Notes under the pieces: generated by a model
Seen by the model: the letters and a program-made list of their open reading frames with translations, nothing else
Database searches by the model: none
Told to the model about the DNA's origin: nothing
Shown here: positions 54,315-64,000 of the stretch, piece by piece
How the letters are laid out: every line of letters begins with the position of its first letter
How positions within the stretch are numbered: the stretch's first letter is position 1
Translations under genes and position numbers: made by a program
Assembly: GCA_030247855.1 (NCBI GenBank)
Contig: JAPDRN010000047.1
Span: forward strand, 62,001-126,000
Reading direction: 5' to 3'
Source: Knufia peltigerae
Lineage: Eukaryota > Ascomycota > Eurotiomycetes > Chaetothyriales > Trichomeriaceae
DNA: 64,000 nt

Positions 54315-56024
54315 TCATACCAATCGTTTCCTCTTCCGGTCATCGTTGCCTTCATCCTCGTTCTCTTGTTCCGCCGTCTCGGCAGGGTTGAGCAGTGAAT
54401 GGAGAGTCGCCATACTGCCTCGACGGGTCGCAGGAGCAGAATGCAGCTCAAAGTTTGGACGCGGAAATTTACCTGAGGCAGGCGTCCACAAGACGTTTTC
54501 TACCCCCAAGCCAGCCGGGGGTGCTTCCGACGACGACGACGTTAGCGGCGGAGTGGGTTGATTTGCGGTTGTCGCGTGCCTCTTGGACCCGCTGATCTCG
54601 TACCGGGCCAACTGGTCCTGAAGTTGTCGATCTCCTGTCTGTGGACCCTGCTGAGGAGATGATGGCTGCCAATGCACGGACGAATGTCCAGATGCATATG
54701 GCGACCCGTTTCCATTGTCAGTAGACGGCGGCCAGCCGTGCTCCCGAATATCAGCTGACGTGTGCCTCCGCGTGAGATTCATAGGTGGGGGTGTGGACAC
54801 GGAGGCCAAAGGGTGTACGCTGGGAGGCGGCTGTGCGGGCAGTGCAGGTCGACTGAAGCCGGGACTTGGGTGTGGTATGCTCACTGATCCAAATCGCCGG
54901 GGTGAAGATGGAAAATGAGGCAGCGGGGGTACCGGAGGTCGCAACCCGACATGCTGTGGTTCAATCTGCATCGATGACCTTCGACTATCAGGATAGTTAT
55001 ACCCTCGAGGAGAGACAGGCGGTTCCAACGCAGCGCCGTTAGGGTAGTGTGATTGCCTGCCAACGTGTAACGAGTCGGGCTGGTTGTCCAAGCCCCTAAC
55101 GAACTCGAGCTGGCGAGCTATTTCCTTTTGCATGTTGGCAATGTCCGTGTATAATGCGGAATCTGGGGATGGCAAGGTCTGGACAGCGCTGGCCAGGTTT
55201 TGAGACAACTGATGCACCCGGACCATTCCTTCTGTCAAGGCCTGGCATCTGTCCTCAGTCCTTTGCAGGCGTGCATGTATGTCCCAATATGTATTTTCAA
55301 GCATGGCGAGGCGTTGATCGGTATCTGAGATGATCTCGGCGGGGGTCCCGGGCTGTGATGCACCCGACTTAGCGTTGGAAAAGGAATCTCGATGAATCAA
55401 AGTGTGTCTCGAGGCACGTCTCTTTATTTCTCTCAATCCCATTAGGTCACCTTTCTTGAAACTGCCGTTCCCATGCTTAAACTCCCAAAGCGCCGAGTCC
55501 GGTGATCCGGTATGAAAGACATCGCTAACTTTGTGGAAGCCATACATATTGAGCTGGCGCACGAAGGAAGAGATGTTTGTGTGCTTGAAATACTGTGCCA
55601 ATACCTTGGAGAACTCGGTCGAGGGCGACATGACAAAGCTTTCGTTGGTGTTCGACCATGATATCAGATGCTGGATGCTTTTGTCCTCCAACATGCTGTA
55701 GAGTTTATGTATAAATGCTGTCTGAACCACCTTGGGGCCCTGTGAAGCTCCGACGGCGCCAGCAGGAGCACTGGATATGCTCAAGCCTACATGTTCTCGG
55801 GCGCCGTTGGCGTTGTTGCCCTGTTCGACTTCTGGGCTGGTCCCCTGTGCCGGCGGACCCATGTTCGGGGGAGCAGGAGAAGACGCCTGCATCGAATCTT
55901 CATGACTCGACTTGGGCGAGGTGTTGTTGTTCTGCGGCAGAATAGCCATGGCTCGTGGTCTCGACAAAGGTTCGAGAGGAGGATCGAAGGGATTTCTCAG
56001 GGTCGACTGAAAAAGGGTACTCAT
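54315..56024 (-). CDS. HSF-type DNA-binding transcription regulator (Sfl1-like)
   Basis: Single exon, 569 residues. A disordered Ser/Pro-rich N-terminus of ~98 residues precedes an HSF-type winged-helix domain (about 99-205): AFIHKLYSMLEDKSIQHLIS, TEFSKVLAQYFKHTNISSFV, the recognition helix SSFVRQLNMYGFHKV and WEFKHGNGSFKKGDL. A coiled coil follows (about 235-320), and the long C-terminus is Pro/Ser-rich, with a conserved GSMATLHSLLNPAETAEQ motif and a basic end RKRKRLV. The combination resembles yeast Sfl1/Flo8-pathway repressors more than the essential Hsf1, but the family split is not certain from sequence. The ATG at 56024 is the first in frame. Confidence 0.92.
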   Translation of the reverse strand: MSTLFQSTLRNPFDPPLEPLSRPRAMAILPQNNNTSPKSSHEDSMQASSPAPPNMGPPAQGTSPEVEQGNNANGAREHVGLSISSAPAGAVGASQGPKVVQTAFIHKLYSMLEDKSIQHLISWSNTNESFVMSPSTEFSKVLAQYFKHTNISSFVRQLNMYGFHKVSDVFHTGSPDSALWEFKHGNGSFKKGDLMGLREIKRRASRHTLIHRDSFSNAKSGASQPGTPAEIISDTDQRLAMLENTYWDIHARLQRTEDRCQALTEGMVRVHQLSQNLASAVQTLPSPDSALYTDIANMQKEIARQLEFVRGLDNQPDSLHVGRQSHYPNGAALEPPVSPRGYNYPDSRRSSMQIEPQHVGLRPPVPPLPHFPSSPRRFGSVSIPHPSPGFSRPALPAQPPPSVHPLASVSTPPPMNLTRRHTSADIREHGWPPSTDNGNGSPYASGHSSVHWQPSSPQQGPQTGDRQLQDQLARYEISGSKRHATTANQPTPPLTSSSSEAPPAGLGVENVLWTPASGKFPRPNFELHSAPATRRGSMATLHSLLNPAETAEQENEDEGNDDRKRKRLV

Positions 56025-57645
56025 GATTATGCGGCGGCTTTAAGAAGTATTCTCGTGAAGCGGGCGCGCGTTCACCGATGTCCTATTTTCATGTCATGCA
56101 AGGCATCAATATTTTGCATCGCCAGTGGAGCGCGCCACACATCTGGGAGACAAGGCGTGACGGACAGGTCGTTTTTTCCCGGTCGAGGCGGTCCTCGAGG
56201 TTGGACGTCGGCTCGGAGGCTCAGGCTAGTCGGAACAGGCGTCGCCGGAATATGAGGGCTGCAAGACGAAGAGTTGTCCGGTCAATGATCGGTTCGGAAT
56301 ACCAATGTGTCAAATGTGGATGTAGGGCTTGAGATGAAGGCTCAGGAGGTGTGGAAAGGACTTGAGAAGGGTGGTGCGGGCGCAAGAAGGAGAGGCGGCC
56401 TTTGGATTGTTGGGGGGCGAGTTCCAGAAGAGATAAAGGAGCAGGCGCGCGGCGCAGGATCGAGATATAGTAGTGTACGAATACAAGTAGTACGGGTTCT
56501 GCGTAATCAGATGCGCAGATACGGAGTGCAGGCGCGTTGTTTTTTTATTCTTCGTTGATGCAACGCGAGTGACCCTCCATGCGTCGGAGCTGCTAGAGCT
56601 CACGAGGCGTTTTGTTTTTCGAGGGCCTCGAGGGAGGCTGCAGAGTGTCGAGGGTTCGATCAGAGTTCGAAGGGAATTCGACGACCGAGGGAGGGACAGG
56701 ATAGAATCAAGTGGACTGTGGCATCGATCGAGGGGGTCAATAAGGTAGCAGACAAAGTGGTTCGTCTGGTCGGAGTCAAACGGAAGAAGCGGATTGGGAG
56801 AGGGCAGCAGGGATGGCTGATTGGCAACAAGACGGACGTGCAGCCGATGTGCAAATCCTGTAGCTGCACAGGGAGTACGAGAGGACGACAGGAGGAGCAG
56901 GAGACCCCTACTTGGTACAGTAATAGGTACAGTACTTGGCTGCAGACACGACAGATCGATCGCAGGCTGATGGTGGAGAGGTGGAGATGGCCCTGTCAGT
57001 TCGGACCAAGGAAAACAGGAGGATCAGGGATGCTCGAGTGTTACTGTACGGAGTCGAGATAAGGAGGCGAGAAGCGAGGCGCGAACGATGGGGGGTTTTG
57101 AGAGGTTAAAGGAGGGTAAAGGAGGGATGGGTTATCACTCTGAGGCTAGAATGGTGAGAAAAGGATATATCGAGTCAAGGGCAAAATCTCGATACAGTTA
57201 AAGGGGATGTTTAGCCACGCTGAGGTGCAACGTGGATGAGGGTCTTGTTCGATGGAAGCGAGAAAAGGAATGACATTACTCCGTATACTCGTACAGGGTT
57301 GCAATAGGTATCTACCTTACTTTTGCGCGGATACGTACTCGACCAAATACGTGTAGCAATCCATGTTTCCAAGTGCTCTTTAGGTTTGTACTATCCTTAC
57401 AAGTACCAGAGTGGTTCGAGTCTGGGTCAACAAAAAAACACTTCCGAGGTTCCAACGTTACGACACTAAAAGGACATCCGCATTTTCTCAACAGAAGTCT
57501 GGCTAACAATACGGAGATGAGGGACGAGAGGTAATACTTGTAACAAATAGATAGTGGTGTCCTCGTAGATCCTCCGTATTCTAGTTATTATTATATATCT
57601 ACCTCTAGTAGACTGTTTGACTCGTGGCAGTCTTGACGAAAGTGG

Positions 57646-57664
57646 AGTGATGATGATGATGATG
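57646..57664 (+). repeat. GAT trinucleotide microsatellite
   Basis: About six GAT units just before the hairpin at 57672-57728. Confidence 0.8.
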
Positions 57665-57671
57665 GCCCATG

Positions 57672-57728
57672 ACAGGACCCTAATGAGCTACTGTACCTTT
57701 ACGCCCATTTTAGGCTCATTAGGCCTGT
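57672..57728. other. Large imperfect hairpin
   Basis: CCTAATGAGC (57679-57688) pairs perfectly with GCTCATTAGG (57714-57723), and ACAGG (57672-57676) pairs with CCTGT (57724-57728) past a two-base bulge, with a 25-nt loop. No coding context. Confidence 0.75.
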
Positions 57729-59072
57729 GCTCTCCTCCTTCTGGGCCACTTGAAACCTAGTCAGACTGCCTAAGCGTTCAATTTCTCGGCATGCTCCGGG
57801 TTATTACTCGGTCTTTAACATGCCCAAGACCGAACAAGATGGGGTATCTCAGGTAGCCAGGTAGCCAGGTAGCTAGGTCTTCGTACCCAAGGGAGCAAAA
57901 GACCAACCCTTTTTGCAATACCACCATCATCACCATCCTTCGTTTTGGTTCGTGATTGAAAACATAACGGTTCTCGTATCAGGTCGAGACCTTGGATCTT
58001 TCATCCAACCATTGTCTTGCATTTTCACCTAGCCCTCGCATACATGTCCCCAGACAATGCTGTACCATGATCTGCTTACCGAACCAAACAATTGATCGCT
58101 GTCTCCTCCATCATTGACCCTCCCTGCCAGACCCATGGACATGGCTGACCCGGGGTTTTGGCGTGACTTGACGGCTGGCCCACACGCCGGTCACAATGAC
58201 ACTCTTGACAGCGGACTCTTGTACCTATTCAAGGTTGCCTACCGCCTTCATATCGGTCTTTGCCAGTGATGTGCGACATTGCTGCTCCAGCATGCTTGTC
58301 AACCTCGGATTTACCGTGAACGATCAGCAAGAGCTGGAGAGGCCGGCATCATACTTCACGGACCTCGTCATCAGATAACAAAGCAGCATTAAGATTGACG
58401 AGGAGTGGCGACCTGCATTGTGTGTCTGGCCACGTTCAAAATCAGACCCCTGTTGCTCAAACTTGTACCACACTGATAGACGACCTTCTCGCCAAATGCA
58501 GGTCAATGGCTGATCTCCTCCTGAACCTCGACACCCGTCCGCCAGGCATCCCCGGCGCCATCTGTTTATATCTGGGATTCAGGAAATTTGAATCTTCCAA
58601 TACGGGATTGACGTTGCCCGACCGTCCAATACTCGTAGAATGTCATGTCCGTCTATGTCCTGGTGATCGAAAACGGCGTCCGAGCATGCCAGCCGCCAGC
58701 TGGATAACTTGCCTTGCTACCTCAATGGGATAGGGGTAGTCATCAAGAAGGAGAATTTTCAGTGTGCTTCTTGTCCCAAAACAAGAATGATTGAACTCTC
58801 TCACATTGGCTCAGGATCTTCACCACCAGAATATGAATTGTCGATAATTGACCAAGAACATTAACTACTACTGTACCTCTGTTTGACCGCCTTCCCAGCC
58901 AGTCTGGAACTTGCGTCCACCCAAGAGGCCAAATTTCTGAAAAAAAGAACCAAAAAAAGGAAGAACAAAAAGTTTATTGGAGCCTCGAAGCCCGGACCGA
59001 GCTTCTCCTATACTCATCCCGACTATGATCACTGTTATCCCCTTACCGTGGTCAAGAGTACCCAGTGATCAT

Positions 59073-59115
59073 GGAAACCTGCTGACTCCCAGTTTAATCC
59101 ACTAAGCTGGTTTCC
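59073..59115. other. Inverted repeat
   Basis: GGAAACCTGCT (59073-59083) and AGCTGGTTTCC (59105-59115) pair with one mismatch around a 21-nt loop. Confidence 0.6.
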
Positions 59116-59926
59116 AAGGATAAGCCCACCTCCAAACCACTTTACACAAAGTCGCAGTTCGACGTGGTGAGTCTTAGTGGCCATCAAGGCATTCTTTGTT
59201 GACAGAAATTTGACGACTTAACAATGTATATGGTATATCTCTAGTGATCACTGGTGAGTGGGGTCTGGCAAATATATTCACTGAGTCGATTCTAACGAAG
59301 GCAGGTGGCAGTCTTTCGAGCTTCACTGTTCTATGGCTAAGAGCCTCTCGACAGAGACCTAGAACAAGCAAGAATATCAGCTGATGCGCGAGGTGAAAAC
59401 TACCACATCAGCCTAAGTGCCCCATGGGCAGATTCTCGTCACTGAGGCTGTTTCAACTATAGTTTTCGTTTCCAAAACTCTGCGAACGAAGAATCGATCA
59501 TGTCCTGTCTACACCGCGATGTCAGACAAACTACTCTGAACATAACTATGACCTGGTTACTAGAGACAGGTTAGTTATATAGCCTCTGTCTAGTCACATT
59601 CGCAATTCTCATTCACACGTGGCCAATTGCACTGGACGTGGTAGTCGCCAGAAGCAACGAACAGGTTGATGCTCTACTACTGTTTCAATGGTCTTGTGTA
59701 GGTCCTTGATCTCGGTTGTAGTTAAAGCGAAAAAAAGCAAGAACAGCCGAGGATGACTAAGCCATCTACCCGTGTAAAACTGCCCTCCACCTGTGGATAA
59801 TTTTCCGCATCTAAACATTTTTTGTTCGCCCAACATATCAGTCTTCATGATACATTTAAACCCTTGAGCATGCCCTGATACACTACTCTTCGAACATCTT
59901 GTCAAAATCCGAACTTTAAACCCACA

Positions 59927-61465
59927 ATGTCCAAATTCGCCATGGCCCGCCACCACAACCCTTTGGAAGATGATATTACCGCTGCGGGCGGCCGTCTACG
60001 GACTAAGTCTGTCACCGGGAAGAGAAAGTCGAGGACCGATGAGAATAGTCAAGGAGATGGGTATATTGATGCTCAATCTTCGAGAAAGATTTTGGCTATT
60101 GCACAAGACCTGGCGGACGAAGAAGCTCGAGATCGCAGCGCCGCAGGAGTGAAGGCCACATCACCATCGAACGCCGCCTTTGCCTTTGACTCGCGATTCA
60201 CCGCCGATGACGATGAAGATCGAGGTGTAGAGGCACAATATGACGACGACAACGACTGGATGCCGGAGGAAGAAGAAATCGTGGTTGAAGAAGATATGGA
60301 CCCGGAAGACATGGCTGTCTACAAGAAATTTCTCCAGAGTGGTGAAGAGCTGGCAGATTTTGCACCCTCCATAGCGAAGCTAACCACAGGGGATCGACAG
60401 TCGAAAGATGCGTCCGAGAGAGAAGATGAACCAGAAGGCCCGCCCACGAATCTCACAGAACTCATCCTGCAGCGAATCGCTGAAAAAGAGGCGCTGGAAG
60501 CAGCACGGGGGGCTGGCTCTCAACGACAGACATTTATGGGATCAGGGCCACCTGACGAAGCCGTAGAAATCCCCATGAGAGTGGCTGAGACGTTCACAAA
60601 AGTCGGTCAACTACTCTCTCGCTATAAATCCGGGCCTCTACCCAAGCCTTTCAAAGTGCTGCCTACCCTGCCCCAGTGGCCTGACCTACTATCGATAACC
60701 CGACCCGAAAATTGGAGTCCACATGCCGTCTACAGAGCCACCAAGATCTTTATCTCTGCCCCTGCTGCTACCGGGCAATACTTCTGTGAGACCATCCTGC
60801 TTGACCGTGTTCGCGAAGATATTCAAGAGAACAAGAAACTCAACGTGCACCTGTACAACGCTCTGAAAGCCGCCTTTTATCGACCCTCGGCCTTTTTCAA
60901 GGGCTTCCTCTTCAATCTTGTGCAATCATCCTGCACTCTCAGGGAGGCTCAGATCATCTCATCGGTGCTGGCCAAGATCAAGATCCCCGTCTTGCACTCT
61001 GCCGCCGCTCTACTGCGTCTATGCGAGATCTCAGCCGAGCAAACGTCAAACGTCAACAGCGAAGCTGCCGGGGCCGCCAACATCTTTATTCGAGTTTTAC
61101 TAGCGAAGAAATACGCTCTGCCTTACAAAGTTGTCGATGCGCTGGTATTCCACTTCCTTCGGTTCAGAGCGTCCAAGGAGGATTCAGCCGATGCGGGATT
61201 GGCAAGTAAAGAGGCGAAGTTACCTGTTCTGTGGCACCAGAGCCTGCTCATTTTCGCTCAAACTTACAGGCATGAGGTCACCGAAGATCAGCGTGAAGCA
61301 TTGCTGGACCTTTTGCTTGTTCGTGGCCATAAAGATATCGGTCCAGAAGTGAGACGTGAGCTCCTTGCAGGCCGAAATCGAGCTGCAGAAGGCCAGGACG
61401 GTACAGCCATGGCTGTTGACCAGGAATTCCGAGATGATGGTGACGATACCATGGACATTGCTTGA
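59927..61465 (+). CDS. Bystin / Enp1, 40S ribosome assembly factor
   Basis: Single exon, 512 residues. Enp1 is an essential component of 90S and pre-40S particles and binds near the head of the nascent small subunit with Ltv1. The N-terminal ~140 residues are charged and acidic (DDDNDWMPEEEEIVVEEDMD). The bystin domain runs from about residue 190: NLTELILQRIAEKEALEAAR, then VGQLLSRYKSGPLPKPFKVL, WSPHAVYRATKIFISA, AFYRPSAFFKGFLF, ISSVLAKIKIPVLHSAAAL and KYALPYKVVDALVFHFLRF, all near-consensus. A second ATG lies five codons in (59942), so the first five residues are uncertain. The C-terminus is acidic (DDGDDTMDIA). Confidence 0.97.
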   Translation: MSKFAMARHHNPLEDDITAAGGRLRTKSVTGKRKSRTDENSQGDGYIDAQSSRKILAIAQDLADEEARDRSAAGVKATSPSNAAFAFDSRFTADDDEDRGVEAQYDDDNDWMPEEEEIVVEEDMDPEDMAVYKKFLQSGEELADFAPSIAKLTTGDRQSKDASEREDEPEGPPTNLTELILQRIAEKEALEAARGAGSQRQTFMGSGPPDEAVEIPMRVAETFTKVGQLLSRYKSGPLPKPFKVLPTLPQWPDLLSITRPENWSPHAVYRATKIFISAPAATGQYFCETILLDRVREDIQENKKLNVHLYNALKAAFYRPSAFFKGFLFNLVQSSCTLREAQIISSVLAKIKIPVLHSAAALLRLCEISAEQTSNVNSEAAGAANIFIRVLLAKKYALPYKVVDALVFHFLRFRASKEDSADAGLASKEAKLPVLWHQSLLIFAQTYRHEVTEDQREALLDLLLVRGHKDIGPEVRRELLAGRNRAAEGQDGTAMAVDQEFRDDGDDTMDIA

Positions 61466-61965
61466 ATCTGCCGGACTTCGGCGTTAGATATTGACGAATG
61501 ATACGATTTGATGTGGTCAGATTCATAGATATTTGTTTTGCCATGTAGCTACATGTTCTAATTGTTGACTATGGCTTTTGGATGGGTCCATCGTTCGTAG
61601 GAATCGCAGCATCCTATTTTAACGATGTGCAACGATCTGCGCGTCTACCGTTTGGGGGCCAAAATTATGCCGGCGACTTTGATGGATTTCAAGCCAAAAA
61701 GTCCAAGTCAGAGTCCAAGTCAGAGTCCAAGTCAGAGTCCAAGTCAGAGTTTAAGTCATCACAACTCCATCGCACCAAACTCTAGCGAAATCGTGTGGTA
61801 GACTGATAAAATTCCAACGGCCGTCGTCTGATATCGGCAGTATATCGCCACCGAGTGAAGAAAATGCCCGCTTGAAAATGTTCATCTGGTCGTTATGAGG
61901 AGGACTGTGTACGAGGTACACGCGCATGGATCTTCAGATGAGACCGTTCTACTTCCTCCATCATC
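61466..61965. other. Intergenic with 12-bp tandem repeat
   Basis: 500 bp between bystin and the HET gene. A 67-codon ORF (61582-61785) spans the repeat and would code Lys-Ser-Glu-Ser units; no other evidence supports it as a gene. Confidence 0.5.
61701..61758 (+). repeat. 12-bp tandem repeat, nearly five units
   Basis: Unit GTCCAAGTCAGA; four perfect copies (61701-61748) and a degenerate fifth (61749-61758). Confidence 0.9.
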
Positions 61966-64000
61966 ATGAGTACATCTGGACACTTTCAACACTCTCGACT
62001 CTCACTCTCAGGGAAGTTTATGCGCCTCTTGCAAATCCAAGGCTCGACCACAGCATCTATTTCCAGTAACACGAGTAGCAGTGTTAGTAGCAAAAGGGAA
62101 GCCCCTATCTCGCTCCGCATCACACAGTATGCTCTACACCGCCGGCCGCCGTACGTCGCAATAAGCTACACTTGGGGGAATGCAGTGCGCACGCACGAGA
62201 TCCGCGTCAACGGCCGACCGTTCTTGGTGAGAGCCAACCTGTACAATCTCCTCTGGCACCTGAGACAACGTGGCGAAAGTCGCTTCCTCTGGATCGACGC
62301 CCTGTGCATCGACCAAGCCAATCTCGAGGAGAGAAATTTCCATGTCCAATTGATGGGGAGCATCTACGATAGCGCCGACAGAACCATAGTATGGCTGGGT
62401 CTACCAAGCGAGGACAGACGACAAGCCAGGGCGCTTGAATTCGTGGCAGAACTGGCATCCGCAATGTCCCCGACCTCGACCTCTCATCCCGGCGGCAACA
62501 AGATCGAGCGAAGATCACATGCGGCCAACCAGGACAATTGGGAACGATTGTACATCACTGGTAGAGGCAGCGGGAATGCCGCCTCCGCCAATGTGAACAC
62601 GAGCACGACAAGTACAATTGCCAAACTCGAAGGGCGATGGCGTAACCTTCTCGACCTGTGCCGCGGTGTCTACTGGACACGCACATGGATCATTCAAGAA
62701 TTCCTCCGGTCGCCATCTCTAGAAGTACTCGTCGGCACAGCAAGCCTGGACTGGAAACTATTCGAGGTGGTCGTGGGTACACTCAAATCCACGTCCCTAC
62801 TGTGGTCCCCTACGGCCACCACCACCACCATCATCACAACACTGGTTGACCAATTCATGCACACCCTCCCCGTGCGCCTCACCCTCCGTCGAACACACCA
62901 TTCCCATTCTACACTCTCCGACCTCGTGGCCGAGTTCTACGATTCCAGATGCGCCGAACGCCGCGACAAAATCTACGGCATCCTCGGCATCGCAGACGAC
63001 TGTGACGACACTCGAGGCCCGCAGCCGGACTACTCCAAACACATCGTCGAAGTATACTTTGAAGTCTACAGATATCTCTGTGCGTGTCTCGAAGCGACAA
63101 CTTCTCCTTCTGCCTACCAGAAGGTGTTGTTTGCACAGACCATATCTCTCACGATTCGAGCTCTGAACATAACGCAGGCCGACGTAGAAAGTTATCTCTC
63201 TGCCACCTCTTTGACCTCGACCTCAACTGCGAACGATGATGATGATGGCAAAGCCACCGCCAACACGACGCTTGAAAGTCTCGTCTTCAACTTGAGACCA
63301 GACTACGTCAACACCATCGACGAAGTCCTCCCCGGATGGACTAGTATTCGTGATCTACGGCAACGCCTCGATCAAGTTCCCTGGGAGAAATACGTAGGTC
63401 ACGAAGTCGTGAGAAGAAAGACGTCACGACATCCATCTACTTCAAATACCTCGACATCAACCTCGACACCGTTACTTACGCCTACATCTACGCCGACACA
63501 GACAACCCAGCCGTCGAGCAATGCTGGTAGCACTACAAGCAACACCACCACCACCCCCCCTTCCTCGGCAAAAGGAACAGAATACGTTAGGGCCCCTTTA
63601 CCTCCCGACCTCCTCACGACCATCATCGCGGCCGCCTCAACAACACACAACGTCGCCCTGGCCAATCTCTACAACTACGAAACTTGTCGAACGAGACAAA
63701 CGCAACCGACAATGAAACCGACATGTCGAATCCCACACGAAAGAATCTTGAGTCACGAACAAGATAAACGACTCGCCGACAACACCAGGTTGGCCAAACC
63801 GAGCGTCATCATCGAATCGAACCCGAACCCGGGGTCCGCCGCCGCCGGTGGCGACATATCTGACCCCTTCCTCCGCTTGGGGTTCGCGTGCACCAACGTC
63901 AAGAGGGGCGACCTGATATGTCAGTTTCGCGGCGTCGACGTTGCCGTCGTCGCCAGACGAGTCTCGACCGGAGGCGGCTTGAGTCTCGTCGGTCTGGCTC
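61966..64000 (+). CDS. HET-domain (heterokaryon incompatibility) protein, 3' end outside window
   Basis: An uninterrupted frame from the first ATG after a stop (61966) to the window end: at least 678 residues. The HET domain begins at about residue 60: YVAISYTWGNAV, LVRANLYNLLWHLRQR, FLWIDALCIDQANLEER and IYDSADRTIVWLGLPSE, the three conserved HET blocks. YWTRTWIIQEF and AERRDKIYGILGIADD follow. A long Thr/Ser-rich, repeat-like insert (about 63415-63590) separates the domain part from a C-terminal region (DPFLRLGFACTNVKRGDLIC) that matches the usual tail of HET-domain proteins. HET proteins mediate nonself recognition and can trigger cell death on incompatible fusion; the specificity partner is unknown. 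The absence of introns in 2 kb is common for this family. Confidence 0.92.
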   Translation, partial: MSTSGHFQHSRLSLSGKFMRLLQIQGSTTASISSNTSSSVSSKREAPISLRITQYALHRRPPYVAISYTWGNAVRTHEIRVNGRPFLVRANLYNLLWHLRQRGESRFLWIDALCIDQANLEERNFHVQLMGSIYDSADRTIVWLGLPSEDRRQARALEFVAELASAMSPTSTSHPGGNKIERRSHAANQDNWERLYITGRGSGNAASANVNTSTTSTIAKLEGRWRNLLDLCRGVYWTRTWIIQEFLRSPSLEVLVGTASLDWKLFEVVVGTLKSTSLLWSPTATTTTIITTLVDQFMHTLPVRLTLRRTHHSHSTLSDLVAEFYDSRCAERRDKIYGILGIADDCDDTRGPQPDYSKHIVEVYFEVYRYLCACLEATTSPSAYQKVLFAQTISLTIRALNITQADVESYLSATSLTSTSTANDDDDGKATANTTLESLVFNLRPDYVNTIDEVLPGWTSIRDLRQRLDQVPWEKYVGHEVVRRKTSRHPSTSNTSTSTSTPLLTPTSTPTQTTQPSSNAGSTTSNTTTTPPSSAKGTEYVRAPLPPDLLTTIIAAASTTHNVALANLYNYETCRTRQTQPTMKPTCRIPHERILSHEQDKRLADNTRLAKPSVIIESNPNPGSAAAGGDISDPFLRLGFACTNVKRGDLICQFRGVDVAVVARRVSTGGGLSLVGLA

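Larger units (their letters stand above)
56025..59926. other. 3.9-kb gene-poor stretch upstream of the HSF-type gene
   Basis: The first ~1.2 kb next to 56024 is rich in short purine/pyrimidine runs and is probably a long promoter and leader of the HSF-type gene, as usual for fungal regulators. A GAT microsatellite, a strong hairpin (57672-57728), a triple AGGTAGCC repeat at about 57852-57876 and a TACTCCGTA motif at 57277-57285 are present. No convincing ORF or tRNA was found; a B-box-like GGTTCGAGTC at 57413 lacks an A box. Confidence 0.55.

Noticed and set aside
57405..57430. tRNA-like B box GGTTCGAGTCTGG
   Set aside because: No A box or acceptor stem at the right distance; the sequence only forms a CCAGA/TCTGG hairpin.
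62846..63166. 106-codon plus-strand ORF inside the HET gene
   Set aside because: It is out of frame with the HET coding sequence, which is continuous through this region.

Overview
The window is nuclear DNA of a filamentous ascomycete (Pezizomycotina). Most introns are short (about 40-160 bp) with GTRNGT-like donors and CTAAC/CTGAC branch sites. Genes lie on both strands with intergenic gaps of 0.1-4 kb. The gene content is fungal: a WSC-domain wall protein, two Zn2Cys6 regulators, an Akr1-type ankyrin/DHHC acyltransferase, DUF5321 and DUF3245 proteins, a type III polyketide synthase and a HET-domain gene. A Eurotiomycete-like species (perhaps a black yeast) is my guess, not a demonstrated placement. 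I rebuilt 25 protein-coding genes, joining exons by splice signals and reading phase. Two run off the window ends. I see no tRNA, rRNA, CRISPR array or intact transposon.

Layout: 1-1288 end of a WSC-domain gene; 2273-2760 small conserved gene; 5089-7265 septin-like GTPase with a C-terminal membrane segment; 8291-9976 NTF2/RRM/RGG protein (G3BP/Nxt3/Bre5 type); 11454-13419 two small membrane proteins; 13716-19910 separase; 20464-21481 multi-pass membrane protein; 22251-23057 secreted cysteine-rich preproprotein, with a decayed inverted copy of its 3' coding end at about 21574-21660; 24116-34220 Zn2Cys6 regulator, membrane methyltransferase-like protein, NmrA-like oxidoreductase, soluble methyltransferase and rhodopsin-like seven-helix protein; 35028-39955 divergent pair of mitochondrial ATP synthase alpha and Akr1-like palmitoyltransferase; 40203-46091 P450, type III PKS and MmgE/PrpD enzyme; 46893-49160 asteroid-type XPG nuclease-like protein; 49282-53012 divergent Zn2Cys6 regulator and DUF3245 protein; 54315-56024 HSF-type regulator followed by a 3.9-kb gene-poor stretch; 59927-61465 bystin (Enp1); 61966-64000 HET-domain gene, cut by the window end.

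How genes may work together: the most system-like segment is 40203-46091. A fatty-acid-hydroxylase-like P450 and a type III PKS diverge from one 834-bp promoter region, and an MmgE/PrpD enzyme converges on the PKS; this looks like a compact lipid-derived polyketide locus. A second loose group (24116-34220) has a regulator, two methyltransferase-fold proteins and a reductase but no backbone synthase. The remainder is mostly housekeeping: chromosome segregation, ribosome assembly, ATP synthesis, protein acylation and RNA granules.

Other signals: a 9-bp motif TACTCCGTA occurs seven times outside confident exons, a 16-nt microexon splits one zinc cluster, the P450 has a probable GC-AG intron, and atp1 has an unusually long 489-bp intron.
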